Source: Motilibacter rhizosphaerae
GTDB lineage: Bacteria; Actinomycetota; Actinomycetes; Motilibacterales; Motilibacteraceae
Assembly: GCF_004216915.1 (NCBI RefSeq)
Contig: NZ_SGXD01000001.1
Span: forward strand, 1,007,013-1,071,012
Length of the DNA stretch: 64,000 nucleotides
Direction of reading: 5' to 3'
Shown here one piece after another: positions 1-7,816 of the stretch. A program made the translations under genes and the position numbers. A model generated the notes under the pieces. It was not told the origin of the DNA and did no database searches. It saw only the letters and a program-made list of their open reading frames with translations. The number at the start of each line of letters is the position of its first letter. Positions within the stretch are counted from its first letter, which is position 1.

Positions 1-576
1 CGGCGGCGGTGAGGGGTCTGGCCGGAGGGACGCCGTGCCGACAGTCGAAGCGCTCACGGGTACGGCATGCGGGGGATCCGAGTGCGCGCTGCAGCCAGCG
101 ACGGCGAGCATCCCGGCGCAGATGCTCAAGACCCGCGAGCGCGTAGACACCGGCGCACGCTAGCAGTCCTGTCCCCGCCTACAAGGACAAGGGCTGTGAA
201 ATCCCTGGATCGGAGCGACGAGAAGGCTCCTCATCGGCGGCAGCGGACGTGCGCCGTCAGACGGCTAGCGCTTGACCGAGTTGGGGAGCGGCATGGCCAG
301 GCAGGCGAGGAGTGCGAGTACGAGGACGCCTCGCGCCGAGGCTGCGACGTCACCCTTGGTCAGGCGACCCACCGTCAACGCACACCAGCGCGACCAGGTG
401 CGTGAGGAGGACTCGCTGAGGCGTGGTCGAGCGCACGGGCGGCCGACGGTGAGGGCCGCCAGTTGGGGACGTCACGGCCGGGAAGTGCCCTCGCCGGTCG
501 GCCTACATCGGCAGCTGCGGGCGCGAGAGCGCGCGCAGAGCGGCATGTGCGGACGTTCGAGGGGCAGGGCTGGGAG
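1..576. other. no convincing intact gene; possible membrane-protein remnant
   Basis: I see no intact gene here. On the minus strand, about 415 down to 263, one frame reads as a plausible C-terminal end of a membrane protein. It has a hydrophobic run (GVLVLALLACLAMPL) followed by a short basic tail and a stop at 265-263. No start codon or ribosome site sits in front of it, so it is best taken as a decayed fragment. The other open frames have the arginine/proline-rich composition typical of wrong frames in GC-rich DNA. Confidence 0.4.
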
Positions 577-1158
577 ATGAGCGCTTGGCGTTGGCAGCCG
601 CCGCCGGGCTGGCCGGAACCGCCCGATGGCTGGGCGCCGCCTCCAGGTTGGCGCCCAGACCCTGCGTGGCCCGCTCCGCCCGGGGGGTGGCAATGGTGGC
701 GCCGCGACAGCGCATGGCGGGCAACTCCGCGGTGGGTGTACGTGGGCGGGCTGCTCTGGCTGGTCGGGTTAGTCCTCGCCTCCGGCGTGGCAGCACTTGG
801 TGTCCGAACGGCGGGCTCCGCGAGCGACGTGCGCTGGGGGACAGTGACGGCGGGGGCCGCGCTCGCGCTCGGGTTGACCGTCGGGTGGGGGGCGTTGCTG
901 GGTGCGGCCGCACGCTGGCGTGACCTGGCATGCAGCGTCGCCGCGGCGACGGCGGTGCTCATCGCGCTCTACGTCGGGGCGATGCTCTTCTGGCCGCGTG
1001 GAGACGACGTCAGCTCAGACGACGCGGCCGGCGCGGGTGTGGTGCTGCTGATCGTACCGATGGCGGTGAGCGTGGCCCTTTGCCTCGGGCTGGGTGCCGT
1101 GCCTGCCGCCCTAGTGCGACGCGGCCTCCAGCGCGGACGCGCCCGCAGGGCGGCATGA
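577..1158 (+). CDS. Trp/Pro-rich small membrane protein
   Basis: Hypothetical membrane protein of 193 residues. I chose the ATG at 577, which follows a purine-rich GGGCTGGGAG stretch; a longer frame from 463 would add only low-complexity residues. The first ~40 residues are a repeat-like Trp/Pro segment (PPPGW, PPDGW, PPPGW, PAPPGGW), a cytoplasmic head often seen on small actinobacterial membrane proteins. About four hydrophobic segments follow: near 55-75, 90-110, 120-140 and 155-180. It ends with an Arg-rich cytoplasmic tail. It converges with the small minus-strand gene at 1172-1432. No function can be assigned. Confidence 0.65.
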   Translation: MSAWRWQPPPGWPEPPDGWAPPPGWRPDPAWPAPPGGWQWWRRDSAWRATPRWVYVGGLLWLVGLVLASGVAALGVRTAGSASDVRWGTVTAGAALALGLTVGWGALLGAAARWRDLACSVAAATAVLIALYVGAMLFWPRGDDVSSDDAAGAGVVLLIVPMAVSVALCLGLGAVPAALVRRGLQRGRARRAA

Positions 1159-1171
1159 GCGGCCGTTGCTC

Positions 1172-1432
1172 CTACCGATTGCGGTGTCGTGTGTCACCCC
1201 GGAGGATTAGTTCGACCATGCGAGTCAGGGCGCCGGCGAGCAGCGCGAACATCACGGCCTGCAGCGGCGAGGTGATGCCGGTCAGATGCGCTACGGACCA
1301 CACGATGGACCCCGCGATCACGGCGCGCGCAAGTCCTCCCAGTCGGCGCAGGAGGCTGGACGACCTCGACGCTTCCGGCAGCCGGCTCATCTGCACATGC
1401 TCCCCGATGAGTCCGACCTCCGAGGGCGGCAT
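1172..1432 (-). CDS. small two-helix membrane protein, hypothetical
   Basis: 86-residue hypothetical protein if translation starts at 1432. An internal ATG at 1390 (MSRLPEAS), preceded by GGGGAG, is an equally good start and gives 72 residues. Two hydrophobic segments (AVIAGSIVWSVAHLTGI and LQAVMFALLAGALTRMVELIL) are separated by a short polar turn, and the protein ends in a basic tail. It lies between a converging small membrane gene and the non-coding left side of the IS110 element, so its own promoter region may be altered by the insertion. Function unknown. Confidence 0.45.
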   Translation of the reverse strand: MPPSEVGLIGEHVQMSRLPEASRSSSLLRRLGGLARAVIAGSIVWSVAHLTGITSPLQAVMFALLAGALTRMVELILRGDTRHRNR

Positions 1433-1439
1433 GCCGCAC

Positions 1440-2990
1440 GGCGGCTACTTGTGGTCGACGTACGGCTCCAGCCCGGCCAGGCTGGGGTCGAGGTGTTCGG
1501 CGGGGTCGCTCTCACAGCGGCTGCCCACGGCTGGGTTGGTGTGGCTCTCTCATGGCGTGCGTCCCGCCGGGCACCGTGACGAGGTCGTGGCTCAAGAAAG
1601 GTCTGTCCCGCTCGAAGTAGCACTGCCCCCCTCGTCGACCCGTGGTGCGTCCGGCTCTTCAGGCGAGGAGGCAGCGGTGAGCAGGGTTGTCATCGGGGTG
1701 GACCCGCACAAGAGGTCCTCCACCATCGAGGTCATCGACGACGGCGAGAACGTCCTCGCCGTCGGCAGGTACGGCACCGACCGCGACGGCTACCAGCAGA
1801 TGCTCGCCGCCGGCAGAGCGTGGCCGGACCGGCTGTGGGCGGTCGAGGGCTGCCAGGGCGTGGGCCGGTACCTGGCGCAGCGGCTGGTCGCTGACGGCGA
1901 GCTGGTGGTGGATGTGCCGGCGAAGCTGTCGGCGCGGGCGCGGGTGTTCTCCACCGGCCAAGGCCGCAAGACCGACGCCGCCGACGCGCACGCTGTCGCG
2001 GTCGTCGCGCTGCGTACTCCGCGGCTCGCCCGGGTCCGCGTGGATGACGCGACGGTCGCGCTGCGGCTGCTCGCGGAGCGGCGGGACGAGCTCGGCGCGG
2101 CGCGGACGTTGACGGTCAACCGGCTGCACCGCCTGCTCGCTGACATGGTGCCCGGCGGGGCGAAGCAGTTCCTGTCCGCGCAGCAGGCGAAAGCCCTGCT
2201 CACCGGCCTAGAGCCCGCCGACGGTGTGGTGGCCGTGACCCGGGTGGCGCTGGTCGAGGAGCTTGTCGTCGAGCTCGAGGCGATCGACGCGCGGATCACG
2301 ACCGCGAAGCGGCAGCTCGACACCCTAGTCCGGTCGACGGGGTCGGGGCTGCTTCGCCTTAACGGGATCGGTCCGTCAGGGGCGGCACGGCTGCTCGGCG
2401 ACATCGGCCAGATCGCACGGTTCCCGACCAAGGGTCACTTCGCGTCCTGGAACGGCACCGCCCCGATCGAAGCGTCCTCCGGGGACGTGCGCCGACACCG
2501 GCTGTCTCGGGCGGGGAACCGGCGGATCAACCGGGTGCTGCACATCATGGCGATCGTGCAGCTGCGCCACGACACCCCCGGGCGCCGCTACTACGACCGC
2601 AAGCGCGCCGAGGGCAAAAGCCCGATGGAGGCGATGCGGGCAATCAAGCGCCGGCTCTCCGACGTCGTCTACCGCCAGCTCGTCCAGGACCAGCGGCAGG
2701 ACCAGCGGCACGAGCCCGGCGGGGAGGTGACGGGCCCGGGAGGACAAGCGGGGGCGACTACTGACTCCAGCGCGGCCGGCTACAACCCCGACACCGGCGC
2801 TTTGGAGAAGTCACTTCCCGGACCCGCCACGACCGAGGCTACGCCCGCAACCCCGCCCGGCACAGACCACACAACAGCCCGGACCCGCCGCCCCTCCATG
2901 GCGACGGCCCGCAGCCGGGGTCAAGCCGCTCCTGCTTGACACCGGCGAGGACCGGCGCACCCTGCACGGGCGGGGGAGCGGCGTTGACAA
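1440..2990 (+). mobile_element. IS110-family insertion sequence, approximate limits
   Basis: The element is recognised from its transposase at 1677-2939. IS110 elements lack terminal inverted repeats and often make no target duplication, so the ends cannot be read directly; the limits given are estimates. The ~240 bases before the transposase carry no gene and contain a clear hairpin (CCAGCC 1468-1473 with GGCTGG 1480-1485). In the IS110 group the non-coding end upstream of the transposase is known to specify the bridge RNA. A TTGACA hexamer at 2984-2989 near the right side could serve as an outward -35 box. Confidence 0.5.
1677..2939 (+). CDS. IS110-family transposase (DEDD recombinase)
   Basis: 420 residues, intact, so the element may be active. 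The GTG at 1677 is chosen because the family begins immediately with the VVIGVDPHK motif and GGCGAGGAGG precedes it closely. The N-terminal RuvC-like domain keeps its acidic set: D9 (GVDPHK), E57 (WAVEGCQG), D100 and D103 (KTDAADAHA). The C-terminal Tnp domain holds LNGIGPSGAARLLGDIG and the segment SSGDVRRHRLSRAGNRRIN, which contains the serine/asparagine region typical of the family. A low-complexity tail of ~80 residues after the domain is longer than usual. IS110 enzymes excise and insert DNA through a serine-linked mechanism guided by a bridge RNA (family knowledge). Confidence 0.93.
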   Translation: MSRVVIGVDPHKRSSTIEVIDDGENVLAVGRYGTDRDGYQQMLAAGRAWPDRLWAVEGCQGVGRYLAQRLVADGELVVDVPAKLSARARVFSTGQGRKTDAADAHAVAVVALRTPRLARVRVDDATVALRLLAERRDELGAARTLTVNRLHRLLADMVPGGAKQFLSAQQAKALLTGLEPADGVVAVTRVALVEELVVELEAIDARITTAKRQLDTLVRSTGSGLLRLNGIGPSGAARLLGDIGQIARFPTKGHFASWNGTAPIEASSGDVRRHRLSRAGNRRINRVLHIMAIVQLRHDTPGRRYYDRKRAEGKSPMEAMRAIKRRLSDVVYRQLVQDQRQDQRHEPGGEVTGPGGQAGATTDSSAAGYNPDTGALEKSLPGPATTEATPATPPGTDHTTARTRRPSMATARSRGQAAPA

Positions 2991-3030
2991 CAGAAAGGAG
3001 CCATGAGCGAGCGCATCGGGCGACTACGAC

Positions 3031-3247
3031 CTAGTGGCGATGACCCCCTGGTGTGCGCCCTTGCCGAGGCTTGCGAGCGAGCATGGAGACGGACCAGAAG
3101 ATCATCGCGATCGCGGTCAGCGTTGCCCACAGACTGCGTCCCGGTCAGGTTCGAAAGATCGCTAACGCCCGCTGCCAGGAGCAACCCGACGCCGATGAGT
3201 AGGCCTAGCGCGGCTCCGAGTCGTCGGAGGCGGAGGCGGCGTTCCAC
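3031..3247 (-). pseudogene. frameshifted small two-helix membrane protein
   Basis: A GTG at 3247 preceded by GCAGGAGGACCAC, a strong ribosome site at good spacing, opens a frame reading VERRLRLRRLGAALGLLIGV with a clear first membrane helix. That frame then loses character. From about 3140 downward a frame one base ahead carries a second helix (WATLTAIAMIFWSVSMLARK) and a basic end, stopping at 3033-3031. The two halves fit a 70-residue two-helix protein broken by a one-base indel between about 3100 and 3145. It sits just beyond the IS110 element, consistent with local decay. The alternative is chance hydrophobic frames in GC-rich DNA. Confidence 0.4.
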
Positions 3248-3249
3248 GT

Positions 3250-3958
3250 GGTCCTCCTGCTCAGCGGCGTCTCGTTCCGCGCACCGTACCCGCTCCGCCC
3301 CTGCCCGGGGTTCACCTCTGGCGCGTTGAGCAACGTCCGCTCTTCGGCACGAGCGGACGTTCGCGAGCGGTTCCTCACCCGTGCTGACGGTGTCCTCCCG
3401 TTGCTGGAACGTCGTACCACTGCGTCCCCGAAGCCGCTCCATGGAGCTGGCACCGGAACTGAGAGGTCCGTCGCCGGCTCCGCTCCCTCCGCCCCCCACG
3501 CGCCTGGCCCGGGCGGACGAGCGCTGGCGACGCGTCGCGGCCGTGTCCCCGCGTGCAGGTGATCGAGGCCGCCGGCCGGTGACCGGTCCGCTCGTTTTGG
3601 GAGCGCGCTCCCCGCTCTGGTTGAGATGTCGCCACCGCACGCCGGCGCCCGCCAGGTCACGCGAGGCCGAGGTGCCCGGGGTACGGAGGAACCCGCTGGT
3701 CCTCGTGAGCGAGGTGTCGGGGCCCGAGCAGGCCGAGGGACCGGACCGCGTCGCGGGCCCGGGGCAGGTTTGTTGAACAGGGGCATGGCCCCGTTGCGGA
3801 AGCGGTCCACAACGGCGCCGCGACCGGCGCGGAGGGCCCAGGGGTCCGAGGCTCTCGTAAGCGGTGCCCTCCCCCTGGTGCCCGTCGACGCGCCGGGTCG
3901 CCCCCCAGCGGAGCAGCCCCCCGGTCAACCGCCCAACCGGCCTGCCTCGGCACTGGTG
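3250..3958. other. gene-poor stretch
   Basis: No gene is supported here. Open frames on both strands are long only because stops are rare at this GC content. Their products are Arg/Pro/Ala/Ser-rich, without hydrophobic pattern or motif, and none has a convincing ribosome site. The stretch separates the IS110 area from the purine genes and may contain degraded sequence. Confidence 0.5.
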
Positions 3959-5329
3959 CTAGCCGAGCCGCTGCAGCCGTGCGGCCGCGGCGGAGTGCCG
4001 GCGCAGCACGTCGTCCAGGCCCGGAGCCGTGAGCTCGCCGCCGCGGACGACCGTCTTGCCGGCGACCACGGTGTGCCGGGCGGACACGGGGCCGCAGCGC
4101 AGCCACGCCTCGACGGGGTCGGTCAGCGCGCCGGCGAACGCCAGGCCGGTGAGCGGCCAGCAGACGAGGTCGGCGACGGCGCCGGGGCGCAGGACGCCCA
4201 GCTCCCCCAAACGTCCGAGGCAGGCCGCCGACCCGAGCGTCGCGATCTCCAGGGCGTCGCGCGCCCCCATCGCCGTCGGCCCCTCGCGCAGCCGGCCCAC
4301 CAGCATGGCGTTCCGGGCTTCCATCCACAGCGAGGCCGAGTCCGTCGAGGACGAGCCGTCGCAGCCGAGCCCGACGTTGACGCCCGCCGCGCGCATCGCC
4401 CGCACGGGGGCGATGCCACCACCACCGATCATCATGTTGGACGACGGGCAGTGCGCGACGCCCACACCCGCGGCTCCGAGGCGGGCGATCTCGCCGTCGT
4501 CGGGATAGATGCAGTGCGCCACCCAGCTGCGGTCGGTGAGCCAGCCCACCTCCTCGAACTGGTCGATGGTGCGGCGCCCGAACGTCCTCGCGGCGAAGAG
4601 GTCCTCGTCCGGGTCCTCCGCGAGGTGCGTGTGCAGGCGTACGTCCAGCCGCTCGGCCAGCTCCGCCGTACGCCGCATGAGCTCCGGTGTCACCGAGAAC
4701 GGCGAGCACGGCGCGAGGGCGATGCGGACCATCGCCCCCCACGAGGGGTCGTGGTGGCGCGCCACGAGCGCCTCGCTGTCGGCCAGGATCTCGTCGTCGT
4801 CCTGCACCACCGAGTCCGGCGGAAGCCCGCCGTCCTTCTGCGACAGGCTCATCGAGCCCCGCGTCGGGTGGAAGCGCATGCCCAGCTCGCGGGCGGCGCT
4901 GATCTCCGCGCTGATGAGGTCGCCCGCGCCGCGCGGGTGGACGTAGAGGTGGTCGGTGCTCGTCGTGCAGCCGCCGAGGGCGAGCTCGGCGAGACCGACC
5001 CATGCCGAGAGGTACGACGCCTCCTCGTCCAGCCCGGCCCACAACGGGTAGAGCCCGGTCAGCCAGTCGAACAGCGACGCCCGCGTCGTCGGCCGGTACG
5101 CGCGGGTGAGGTTCTGGTAGATGTGGTGGTGGGTGTTGATGAGCCCGGGTGTGACGAGGCAGTCCTGCGCCGAGAGCTCCTCCTGCGCCGCAGGCGGCTG
5201 GTCCTGCGCCCCGCCCACCGCGCTGACCAGGCCGTCCTGCACCGCGACCCACCCGCCGGGCAGCTCGCGCCGCTCGTCGTCCATCGTGACGAGCAGGGTG
5301 GCGCCGGTGATGAGCAGGTCCGCGGTCAC
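3959..5329 (-). CDS. amidohydrolase, 8-oxoguanine deaminase-like
   Basis: 456-residue amidohydrolase-superfamily metalloenzyme. The family includes 8-oxoguanine deaminase (8-oxoguanine to urate plus ammonia) and the AtzB/TrzN triazine hydrolases. Metal ligands are visible: the HxH pair in GLINTHHHIYQNLTRA, a histidine in LHTHLAEDPDED, a histidine in SWVAHCIYPDD and the aspartate in GLGCDGSSSTDSA. The TSTDHLYVHP segment after the first ligands is typical of the 8-oxoguanine-deaminase branch. I prefer the GTG at 5329 (VTADLLITGATLL) to the ATG at 5386, which adds an unstructured leader; neither has a strong ribosome site. It diverges from the aldolase at 5410 and lies next to uricase, which would take its product. 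A triazine substrate is less likely but not excluded. Confidence 0.85.
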   Translation of the reverse strand: MTADLLITGATLLVTMDDERRELPGGWVAVQDGLVSAVGGAQDQPPAAQEELSAQDCLVTPGLINTHHHIYQNLTRAYRPTTRASLFDWLTGLYPLWAGLDEEASYLSAWVGLAELALGGCTTSTDHLYVHPRGAGDLISAEISAARELGMRFHPTRGSMSLSQKDGGLPPDSVVQDDDEILADSEALVARHHDPSWGAMVRIALAPCSPFSVTPELMRRTAELAERLDVRLHTHLAEDPDEDLFAARTFGRRTIDQFEEVGWLTDRSWVAHCIYPDDGEIARLGAAGVGVAHCPSSNMMIGGGGIAPVRAMRAAGVNVGLGCDGSSSTDSASLWMEARNAMLVGRLREGPTAMGARDALEIATLGSAACLGRLGELGVLRPGAVADLVCWPLTGLAFAGALTDPVEAWLRCGPVSARHTVVAGKTVVRGGELTAPGLDDVLRRHSAAAARLQRLG

Positions 5330-5409
5330 CCGGGGAGTCTGGTCAGCCGGTGTTTCTCCGCGGTGGCAGGGAGATTGCCGGGGCATGTCCGGTGGGTCGC
5401 CCGCTTAGG

Positions 5410-6537
5410 ATGCGGCTCCCCGACCTGCCGGAGGACGCCGTGCCCGAGCTGACCGACCTGCTCGCCCCTGTCGCGCAGCTCGACCTCGCGCCGGCGGCGA
5501 CACCGGCCCACCCGCTCCACACCTGCTACGTCCCGGCCGACCGAATGCGCCCCGGGGAGCACCTGCGGTGGGGCGAGGAAGCGCTGGCCCTGCTGGACTC
5601 CTGCGCGCCCGACGAGGAGGCGCTCGCCGCCGCGGTCGGACGCCCCCTCCCGCCCGGCACGTACGCGCGGGTGCGCGAGCTGCTCGCCGTGGCCCCGGTG
5701 CAGGACCTGCGGGTGGACCTGGAGGACGGCTACGGCGTCCGCCCCGACGACGAGGAGGACGCGGCGGTGGAGGCCGCGGTCGCGGCGCTCGCGGAGGCGC
5801 CGCCGCCGTCGTTCGGCCTGCGGGTCAAGTCGCTGGAGCCGGCGACGATGCACCGCGCCTTACGCACGCTCGAGGGCTGGACCGCCGCGCTCGCTGGGGC
5901 AGCCCTCCCCGCCGGCATCGTCACGCTGCCCAAGGCGCAGGACCCGCGGCAGGTCGAGGTCGCCGTTGCGGTGCTGGGCGAGCTGGAGCGCAGGACCGGC
6001 CTGCGGCCCGCGCTCGAGCTCCAGGTCGAGACCGCGCTCGGGGTCGTCGACCGGTCCGGGGCCACGACGGTCGCCGGCCTGCTCGCCGCCGGGCAGGGAA
6101 CGGTGACCGGGATCCACTTCGGGACCTACGACTTCACCGCGTCGCTCGGTATCGCTCCCCAGGAGCAGGCGCTCGACAACCCCGTGGCCGACGCGGCGAA
6201 GGACCTGCTCCAGCTGGTGGCCGCGACGCACGGAGTCCCGGTGAGCGACGGGTCGACCAACCTGCTGCCGGTCGGCGACGCGGGGCAGGTGCGTGGGGTC
6301 TGGGCCGAGCACACCCGCCTCGTCGAGCGTGGGCTGCGGCGCGGGCTGTGGCAGGGCTGGGACATGCACCCCGGGCACCTCGTCTCGCGCTGGACGGCGT
6401 GCACCGCCTTCTTCCTGGCGCGCCTGCCCGAGGTCCGCGAGCGGCTCGCCGGCGGGCGCGCGGGCGTCGCGGACGAGCCGGCGACCGTGCGCATGCTCGA
6501 GGCCTTCGACCGGCGCGCCCGGTCGCTCGGGCTCTGA
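5410..6537 (+). CDS. DUF6986-type HpcH/HpaI-like aldolase
   Basis: 375 residues. The fold family is the phosphoenolpyruvate/pyruvate-binding aldolase group (HpcH/HpaI/citrate lyase beta). Supporting segments are the acidic metal site VQDLRVDLEDGYGVRP, the strand RPALELQVETALGV with its conserved glutamate, GIHFGTYDFTASLGI and WDMHPGHLVSRW. The ATG at 5410 is chosen over the upstream in-frame ATG at 5350, which would overlap the divergent gene. It is transcribed toward uricase with a 75-base gap. In other actinobacteria such genes lie beside ureide-catabolism genes; a role in using glyoxylate or another C2-C4 product of purine breakdown is an inference from context, not shown by the sequence. 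Confidence 0.8.
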   Translation: MRLPDLPEDAVPELTDLLAPVAQLDLAPAATPAHPLHTCYVPADRMRPGEHLRWGEEALALLDSCAPDEEALAAAVGRPLPPGTYARVRELLAVAPVQDLRVDLEDGYGVRPDDEEDAAVEAAVAALAEAPPPSFGLRVKSLEPATMHRALRTLEGWTAALAGAALPAGIVTLPKAQDPRQVEVAVAVLGELERRTGLRPALELQVETALGVVDRSGATTVAGLLAAGQGTVTGIHFGTYDFTASLGIAPQEQALDNPVADAAKDLLQLVAATHGVPVSDGSTNLLPVGDAGQVRGVWAEHTRLVERGLRRGLWQGWDMHPGHLVSRWTACTAFFLARLPEVRERLAGGRAGVADEPATVRMLEAFDRRARSLGL

Positions 6538-6544
6538 GCCGCGC

Positions 6545-6561
6545 GGAAACCGAGCCGAAAC
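6545..6561 (+). promoter_or_regulatory. candidate operator, GGAAAC-N6-GAAAC direct repeat
   Basis: GGAAAC (6545-6550), six bases, then GAAAC (6557-6561), ending 51 bases before the uricase start. The same arrangement recurs at 19750-19766 (reverse orientation, before the permease operon) and, with one change (GGCAAC), at 14185-14201 before the xdh operon. An 11-base repeat period places both half-sites on one DNA face. A-rich words are rare in this DNA, so the recurrence suggests a shared regulator or promoter element. Confidence 0.6.
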
Positions 6562-6612
6562 AGCGGGGACACCGCGGCCGCGCAGACTGGCGGCCAGTTC
6601 CGAGGAGGGCGC

Positions 6613-7503
6613 ATGGGGCACCTGCTGGGCCACCACCAGTACGGCAAGGCGGAGATCCGTGTGGTGCGGCTCTTCCGCGACAGCGACCCGCACCAGATCG
6701 TCGACTACAACGTCTCGGTCGCCGTCTCCGGCGACATCGGCGAGACGTGGCTCTCGGGCGACAACTCGGCGTGCCTGACGACCGACGCGATGAAGAACAC
6801 CGTCAACGCGTTCGCCCGCTCGCAGCCCGACGCCGTGCGCCAGCCGGAGGAGTTCGCCCGCGTCCTCGCCCGCCACTTCGTCGAGACCGTGCCGCAGATC
6901 GGCACGGCCCGCGTCAGCATCGAGTCGTACGGGTGGGACCGGCTCGCCGGCCACCCGCACGCGTTCGCCCGCAGCGGGCGCCTCGTACGGACCTGCAGCG
7001 TCGTCCGCAGCAGCGACGAGGAGTGGGTGACGAGCGGGCTGCGCGACCTCGTCGTGCTCAAGACGACGGACTCGGAGTTCTGGGGGTTCTACACCGACGC
7101 GTACACCACCCTCCCGCCGACGCAGGACAGGATCCTCGCGACCGCAGTGACCGCACAGTGGTGGCACACCCCGGCCGAAGGGCCGCAGGACTGGGACGCG
7201 TCGCACCTCGCCGTCGTCGACGCGCTGACGGAGACGTTCGCCGGGCACCACAGCCTGGCGCTGCAGCAGACGCTGTTCGCGATGGGCGAGGCCGTGCTCG
7301 ACGCGGCCAAGGGTGTCGCGGAGATCCGCCTCTCGATGCCCAACAAGCACCACTTCCTGCTGGACCTCAGCGCCTTCGGCCTCGACAACCCCGGAGAGGT
7401 GTTCCACGCCGACGACCGGCCCTACGGCCTCATCGAGGGGACCGTCCGGCGGGAGGGCGCCGGGGAGCCGGGTCCGGCGTACGACCCCGGGCAGGCGTGG
7501 TAG
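6613..7503 (+). CDS. urate oxidase (uricase)
   Basis: 296 residues, the usual length of cofactor-free uricases. It oxidises urate with O2 to 5-hydroxyisourate and H2O2 in the cytoplasm. The catalytic pair is visible as K12 (HQYGKAEIRV) and T57-D58 (DNSACLTTDAMKNTV). Further family segments are VLKTTDSEFWGFYTD, IRLSMPNKHHFLLDL with the active-site histidine, and the GEVFHADDRPYG end. GAGGAGGGCGC precedes the ATG. It lacks the C-terminal SKL signal of eukaryotic forms. It converges with the hydroxyisourate hydrolase gene one base away, so the next enzyme of the pathway is encoded on the opposite strand. A candidate operator at 6545-6561 lies in its leader. Confidence 0.96.
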   Translation: MGHLLGHHQYGKAEIRVVRLFRDSDPHQIVDYNVSVAVSGDIGETWLSGDNSACLTTDAMKNTVNAFARSQPDAVRQPEEFARVLARHFVETVPQIGTARVSIESYGWDRLAGHPHAFARSGRLVRTCSVVRSSDEEWVTSGLRDLVVLKTTDSEFWGFYTDAYTTLPPTQDRILATAVTAQWWHTPAEGPQDWDASHLAVVDALTETFAGHHSLALQQTLFAMGEAVLDAAKGVAEIRLSMPNKHHFLLDLSAFGLDNPGEVFHADDRPYGLIEGTVRREGAGEPGPAYDPGQAW

Positions 7504-7504
7504 C

Positions 7505-7816
7505 TCAGCTGCCGCGGTAGGTGCTGTAGCCGAACGGCGACAGCAGCAGCGGGACGTGGAGGTGCCCGTCGTCGCTCGCCCGGAAGGCCAGGACGACCTC
7601 CGGGAAGAACGCGTCCGGCCCGAGGTGCCCGGCGACGTCGAAGATCAGCCGCCACAGGCCCGGCCCCCACTGCTCGGTCGGCACGAGGTCCTTCGCGCGC
7701 CCGTCGGCGTCCGTGACGGCCAGCGCCACGGGCCCGGAGACGTCCTCGACGCGGACGGGCAGGTCGGGGACCGGTCGCCCGGTCGCGAGGTCCAGCACGT
7801 GGGTCGAGAGCGTCAT
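7505..7816 (-). CDS. uraH: 5-hydroxyisourate hydrolase
   Basis: 103-residue transthyretin-related protein that hydrolyses 5-hydroxyisourate to OHCU, the step after uricase. The N-terminal STHVLDLATG motif (catalytic H6), the VRVEDVSG strand with the conserved arginine, the HLHVPLLLSPFGYSTY segment and the terminal tetrapeptide YRGS are all intact. Its ATG at 7816 overlaps the stop of the upstream fused allantoicase gene by four bases (ATGA), so the two are translationally coupled. It is the last gene of the minus-strand operon beginning near 14114. Confidence 0.95.
   Translation of the reverse strand: MTLSTHVLDLATGRPVPDLPVRVEDVSGPVALAVTDADGRAKDLVPTEQWGPGLWRLIFDVAGHLGPDAFFPEVVLAFRASDDGHLHVPLLLSPFGYSTYRGS

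Noticed and set aside
3003-3329. Plus-strand frame with AAAGGAG just before its ATG
   Set aside because: The ribosome site is only two bases from the ATG, the product is Arg/Ser-rich noise, and the minus strand carries a better membrane-protein signal.
3205-3810. Minus-strand 201-codon frame
   Set aside because: Low-complexity Arg/Pro/Ala/Ser composition, no ribosome site, no domain pattern.
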